A stretch of 64,000 bases of DNA. It comes from Paenibacillus ferrarius. GTDB taxonomy: Bacteria; Bacillota; Bacilli; Paenibacillales; NBRC-103111. Below the pieces are notes generated by a model. The model was given only the letters and a program-made list of their open reading frames with translations. It was not told where the DNA came from and did no database searches. The stretch covers positions 372,001 to 436,000 of the forward strand of contig NZ_MBTG01000012.1 in assembly GCF_002027705.1 (NCBI RefSeq), read 5' to 3'. The translations under genes and the position numbers were made by a program. Numbering within the stretch: the first letter of the stretch is position 1; each line of letters begins with the position of its first letter. Shown one piece after another: positions 61,143 through 64,000 of this stretch.

Positions 61143-62459
61143 CTATTCGGCTTTTACCTTCGTGCCTTCAGCGATCTTGTCTGTAGGATTCACGACGATT
61201 TGTTCATTAGCTTTGAGTTTATCGTTAGGCAGCACGTACGACCAATCCTGATTTTTCTCCTCCGTTTTTACTTCAACGAGGTGGGCTGTATTGTCGTCTG
61301 CTGTGTACAGATATTCTTTTTGATCCTTTTTAATAATGGCGCTCTTCGGAATTTCCAAACGGCTCTCCTGAGCAGCATCCAGTTTAACTTCAGCCACCAT
61401 TCCTGCAAACAGCAAACCATCTTTATTGTCTACTTTCACTTTAACAGGGAATGTATTGCTGTTCGCGTTAGCGACGGGGCTAACGAAGAAGATCTCACCT
61501 TTAAAGGTTTGGTTCGGCAGGTTCTGTATTGCAACGTCTACTTTTATACCAGCCTTTACTTGCGTGATTTGGCTATCGGATACACTCAATTCCACCTGAA
61601 CCTGGTCCATATTGACAAGAGAGAGGACCTGTACACCAGGCTGGGCAAGCTCACCTATAGAGATGCTTTTTTTGACAATAAGCCCGTCTATCGGGGCAGT
61701 AATCGTAGCATTGTTCAATCCGCTGTTCGCAAGCTCTAAACCTGCATTTAAACGATCAACATCCGCCTGAAGCGCTGAAATTGTGTTATCCGTCGGCCCG
61801 ATTTTGGCTAATTGCAGCTTGGCTTCTGCTCCTTGCAACTGTGCTTCAGCCGCTTTTTGCGCACCTTGTGCTTGCTCGCTGCTGGCTTTCGCCTTTTCAT
61901 AATCGAGCGTGCCTTTATCCAAATCCTCCTGAGTCACCCCAGAATTGCTGTCGTATGAATTTCTTAAACGGTTATAAGTGCTGGTAGCAAGTTCTAATCC
62001 CGCTTTGGCTTGCTCCATGGCCGCGGTTGCCTGTTGGTAAGCTCCTTGAGCTGCGCTCACTGCGCTTTGAAGTCCTTGAATTTCCTGTGAACGGGCACCG
62101 GCTTTCGTATCAACAAGTTTGGCTTGCGCCGCAAGGAGAGAAGATTCGGCTTGTTTCACTTGTTGATTTAAATCGCCTGTTTCCAGCTGAACCAATACAT
62201 CGCCTTGTTTAACTTTACTGCCTTCTTGTACATTTACACTGGCTACTTTGCCAGCTACTTTGGATACAATTTTAATATCCTGATCTGGAATGACTTTACC
62301 GCTTAAACCTGCTGATGCAGGCTGTCCCAGCTTCATGACATGGATCGGGACTGCGGTGGAATCCGCTTGCCCTGAGACTTCAGCACCACATCCAGGAAGA
62401 ACAGCAATGGCTGCAATTATGAGAATCGCTGGAACGATTAATTGATTTCGTTTACTCAT
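61143..62459 (-). CDS. HlyD/MFP-type efflux adaptor lipoprotein
   Basis: 438 aa. The lipobox IAAIAVLPGC (Cys about 24) anchors it to the outer face of the membrane. A biotinyl-lipoyl half (KIVSKVAGKVASVNVQEGSK), an alpha-hairpin coiled coil of about 150 residues (TKAGARSQEIQGLQSAVSAA), the second lipoyl half (ATITAPIDGLIVKKSISIGE) and beta barrel follow. A long hairpin is typical of RND/MacA adaptors. Eleven bases before the MFS gene. Confidence 0.9.
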   Translation of the reverse strand: MSKRNQLIVPAILIIAAIAVLPGCGAEVSGQADSTAVPIHVMKLGQPASAGLSGKVIPDQDIKIVSKVAGKVASVNVQEGSKVKQGDVLVQLETGDLNQQVKQAESSLLAAQAKLVDTKAGARSQEIQGLQSAVSAAQGAYQQATAAMEQAKAGLELATSTYNRLRNSYDSNSGVTQEDLDKGTLDYEKAKASSEQAQGAQKAAEAQLQGAEAKLQLAKIGPTDNTISALQADVDRLNAGLELANSGLNNATITAPIDGLIVKKSISIGELAQPGVQVLSLVNMDQVQVELSVSDSQITQVKAGIKVDVAIQNLPNQTFKGEIFFVSPVANANSNTFPVKVKVDNKDGLLFAGMVAEVKLDAAQESRLEIPKSAIIKKDQKEYLYTADDNTAHLVEVKTEEKNQDWSYVLPNDKLKANEQIVVNPTDKIAEGTKVKAE

Positions 62460-62480
62460 CGTTGACTAACTCCTCTTCTT

Positions 62481-63140
62481 TTAGTTGCCCTTCAAATGAA
62501 TTTTGATCGAGGAGCTGATTCCTGGTGATAAATCAAGCCCTTGGTTGTCATCGATTGCAATTTTGATAGGGATACGTTGCGTTACTTTGGTGAAATTCCC
62601 GCTAGTGTTGGTAGAAGGCAGCAGCGAAAAAGTCGACGCCGTGGCCTTGCTGATTTCTTTCACTTTGCCTACTAGCACTTTGCCAGGGAAATTGTCCAAA
62701 TTGATTTCTACTTTTTCGCCTTCTTTGATTTTATAAATCTGGGTTTCCTCAATGTTGGCCGAAACGTACAATTTGCTCGTATCGACGACCATCGCTACCG
62801 TTTGACCAGGTGAGGAGACCTCCCCGACTTTAACCAACGTTTTGATGACAGTTCCTTCAATAGGCGACCGTAGTGCCGCTTGATCGAGGCTGCTTGTAGG
62901 CAAATTATTGTTGTCCTGCTGTCCGATAATCTGATCGGCAAGAACATGATCTCCTTCGTTGACTTGCAACGAGGTCACTTTTCCGGTAATTCGCGGCATG
63001 ACTTTGTAGATATCTCCGGCAAGTCTGGAATCATCTGTAGAAAGATAGTTCTGTCCTTCATACCAAAAATAACCGCCGATTCCTCCACCGACAACTACCA
63101 AAGCTGTCAATATGATATACAACATTACTTTACGCTTCAT
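62481..63140 (-). CDS. HlyD family adaptor, short EmrA-like
   Basis: 219 aa. One N-terminal membrane span (MLYIILTALVVVGGGIGGYF), a biotinyl-lipoyl domain (MPRITGKVTSLQVNEGDHVL, LRSPIEGTVIKTLVKVGE) and a barrel domain. The central coiled-coil hairpin is missing, as in other short EmrA-like adaptors of Gram-positive bacteria. Overlaps the MarR stop (ATGA). Two adaptors with one pump is an odd layout. Confidence 0.9.
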   Translation of the reverse strand: MKRKVMLYIILTALVVVGGGIGGYFWYEGQNYLSTDDSRLAGDIYKVMPRITGKVTSLQVNEGDHVLADQIIGQQDNNNLPTSSLDQAALRSPIEGTVIKTLVKVGEVSSPGQTVAMVVDTSKLYVSANIEETQIYKIKEGEKVEINLDNFPGKVLVGKVKEISKATASTFSLLPSTNTSGNFTKVTQRIPIKIAIDDNQGLDLSPGISSSIKIHLKGN

Positions 63141-63574
63141 GATTTCTCCTCAACCTTCTTTTCCAATTGTCTAGTAATCAAATCGAAAGAACTATGAATG
63201 ATGATAAGTTCTTCTTCTGAGAATCCATTTAGAAATTTAGAATAATTAGCTTCTTGGAAAAAAGAATTTTCCTCAAACCTTGCTTGCATTTTCTCCGACA
63301 TATAAATCCAGGTTACGCGGCGATCCGCTTCGTCCTTCACACGATTAATCCACCCATCGCGTTCAAGCCGATCGATGATCCCCGAAACGGTACTGTAGGA
63401 TAAATCAACGGCATCGACAATCTGCCCGATTGTCTTGGGCTCCTTTTTAACTTGGTACAACGTCATGAATTGGGGAGGTGTTAAACCCATACAATGAATC
63501 CTTTTAGCTAATGACTCTTTGTGAGTTCGCGTCAATTGTCTCAAAAGTTTGGCGATGCTCGTCTCAAGATACAT
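63137..63574 (-). CDS. MarR family regulator of the efflux operon
   Basis: 145 aa from the ATG at 63574 (others at 63577 and a GTG at 63580); GAGGTG is 7 bases upstream. The winged HTH is EPKTIGQIVDAVDLSYSTVSGIIDRLERDGWINR followed by the wing DEADRRVTW. First gene of the leftward efflux unit, with the next start overlapping its stop. Its promoter has a palindrome across the -10 box, so autoregulation is probable. Confidence 0.93.
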   Translation of the reverse strand: MYLETSIAKLLRQLTRTHKESLAKRIHCMGLTPPQFMTLYQVKKEPKTIGQIVDAVDLSYSTVSGIIDRLERDGWINRVKDEADRRVTWIYMSEKMQARFEENSFFQEANYSKFLNGFSEEELIIIHSSFDLITRQLEKKVEEKS

Positions 63575-63680
63575 CATCACACCTCATTTCCAAAAAAATC
63601 TCAACTAAAAATTTGATAGAAAATTATGTTTGCAATATGGACTCCCCCAAACAAACAAGTTGTATCATGAAACTACATTA

Positions 63681-63712
63681 TTGTATTATACAACTTTAAG
63701 GCGTGTTGTCAA
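63681..63712 (-). promoter_or_regulatory. Promoter and operator of the MarR-efflux operon
   Basis: On the minus strand TTGACA (63712-63707) and TATAAT (63690-63685) are 16 bases apart. The dyad TTGTATTATACAA (63681-63693) covers the -10 box. A related GTTGTATCATG half lies near 63660. Confidence 0.75.
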
Positions 63713-63794
63713 CGTACATTTCTGTACCCATTCTGATTCAAAATTAGGGTAGGGTATGTTAACATAGTTCATATAGCTAATGAGGTGAAAATGT

Positions 63795-64000
63795 ATGAAA
63801 ATAGATTCATTGGAAAGCATAGAACTTGAATTGGCCATCTTTGTTCGCCGTCTTACCTCCATAACCGCTGATAAAAAATTCGGTAATATTGATCGATCTG
63901 CTTATCTTTTGCTGCACCAAATATCCACGCATGGTTGTGCCGGTGTGAAAATGCTAGCAGAAATATTCCAATTGGACATTTCGACTGTTAGTAGGCAAGC
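63795..64000 (+). CDS. MarR family regulator, 3' part cut by window edge
   Basis: 69 codons from the ATG at 63795 to the edge, open at the 3' end. GAGGTGA lies 7 bases upstream. The start reads IELELAIFVRRLTSITADKK, then AYLLLHQISTHGCAGVKMLA and EIFQLDISTVSRQA, the first helices and recognition helix of a MarR domain. Divergent from the MarR-efflux operon. A second, different MarR protein here could cross-regulate it or a gene further right. Confidence 0.85.
   Translation, partial: MKIDSLESIELELAIFVRRLTSITADKKFGNIDRSAYLLLHQISTHGCAGVKMLAEIFQLDISTVSRQ

Overview
The window looks like chromosomal DNA of a Paenibacillus-type Bacillales bacterium. The evidence is strong AGGAGG ribosome binding sites with many TTG/GTG starts, YesM/YesN two-component pairs beside Lpl-type ABC transporters, an SLH-domain surface protein, a DUF4855 protein, NlpC/P60 and NodB cell-wall enzymes, and many MarR/TetR/AraC/IclR regulators. 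No rRNA, tRNA, CRISPR array, transposase or phage module was seen.

Layout. 1-2654: NHL-propeller protein (cut by the left edge) and PhyH dioxygenase, divergent from an AraC regulator. 2774-3717: small secreted coiled-coil protein and NlpC/P60 hydrolase around a shared terminator. 4378-7363: leftward operon of a broken phospholipid N-methyltransferase-like gene, a DedA protein and an OmpR/EnvZ-type pair. 7562-13465: GNAT, serine hydrolase, SDR, a small CxxC protein, TVP38, a sensor relic and a polysaccharide deacetylase. 14037-20709: drug/redox genes with well-defined operators (TetR with hydrolase and MFS pump; MarR with a frameshifted quinone oxidoreductase), sulfite-oxidase-like and flavodoxin-like enzymes. 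21168-25085: NarL-type two-component system with a DUF1453 protein, and an LD-carboxypeptidase.

25268-40124 is the most interesting part. An OpuC/EgtU-like betaine ABC transporter, an FMN monooxygenase, two double-DUF427 proteins and an EamA transporter are followed by a tight operon: hydantoinase, carbamoyl-amino-acid amidohydrolase, urocanase homologue, DUF917 protein, histidine-ammonia-lyase homologue, then an IclR regulator. The lyase lacks the serine of the Ala-Ser-Gly triad that forms the MIO cofactor, and the urocanase homologue has Gly in place of the conserved active-site Cys. The enzyme order matches the chemistry expected for ergothioneine or S-methyl-ergothioneine breakdown (trimethylamine elimination, hydration, desulfurisation, hydantoin opening, decarbamoylation to glutamate). 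I propose this as a working hypothesis.

40313-53328: VOC protein, an Lpl-type ABC sugar importer with YesMN control, NanE and a ROK kinase (amino-sugar use), oligoendopeptidase F and a secreted DUF4855 protein. 53501-57126: COG0523 GTPase behind a Zur-like box, HAD phosphatase, lipoprotein. 57200-63580 (leftward): SLH protein and a MarR-two adaptors-DHA2 efflux operon; a second MarR gene is cut by the right edge.

Four intergenic regions each carry an array of four short palindromes with nearly identical spacing (about 51, 62 and 52 bases). Three share one palindrome (core ATTGGA..TCCAAT) and one uses an unrelated palindrome (CCTGC..GCAGG).
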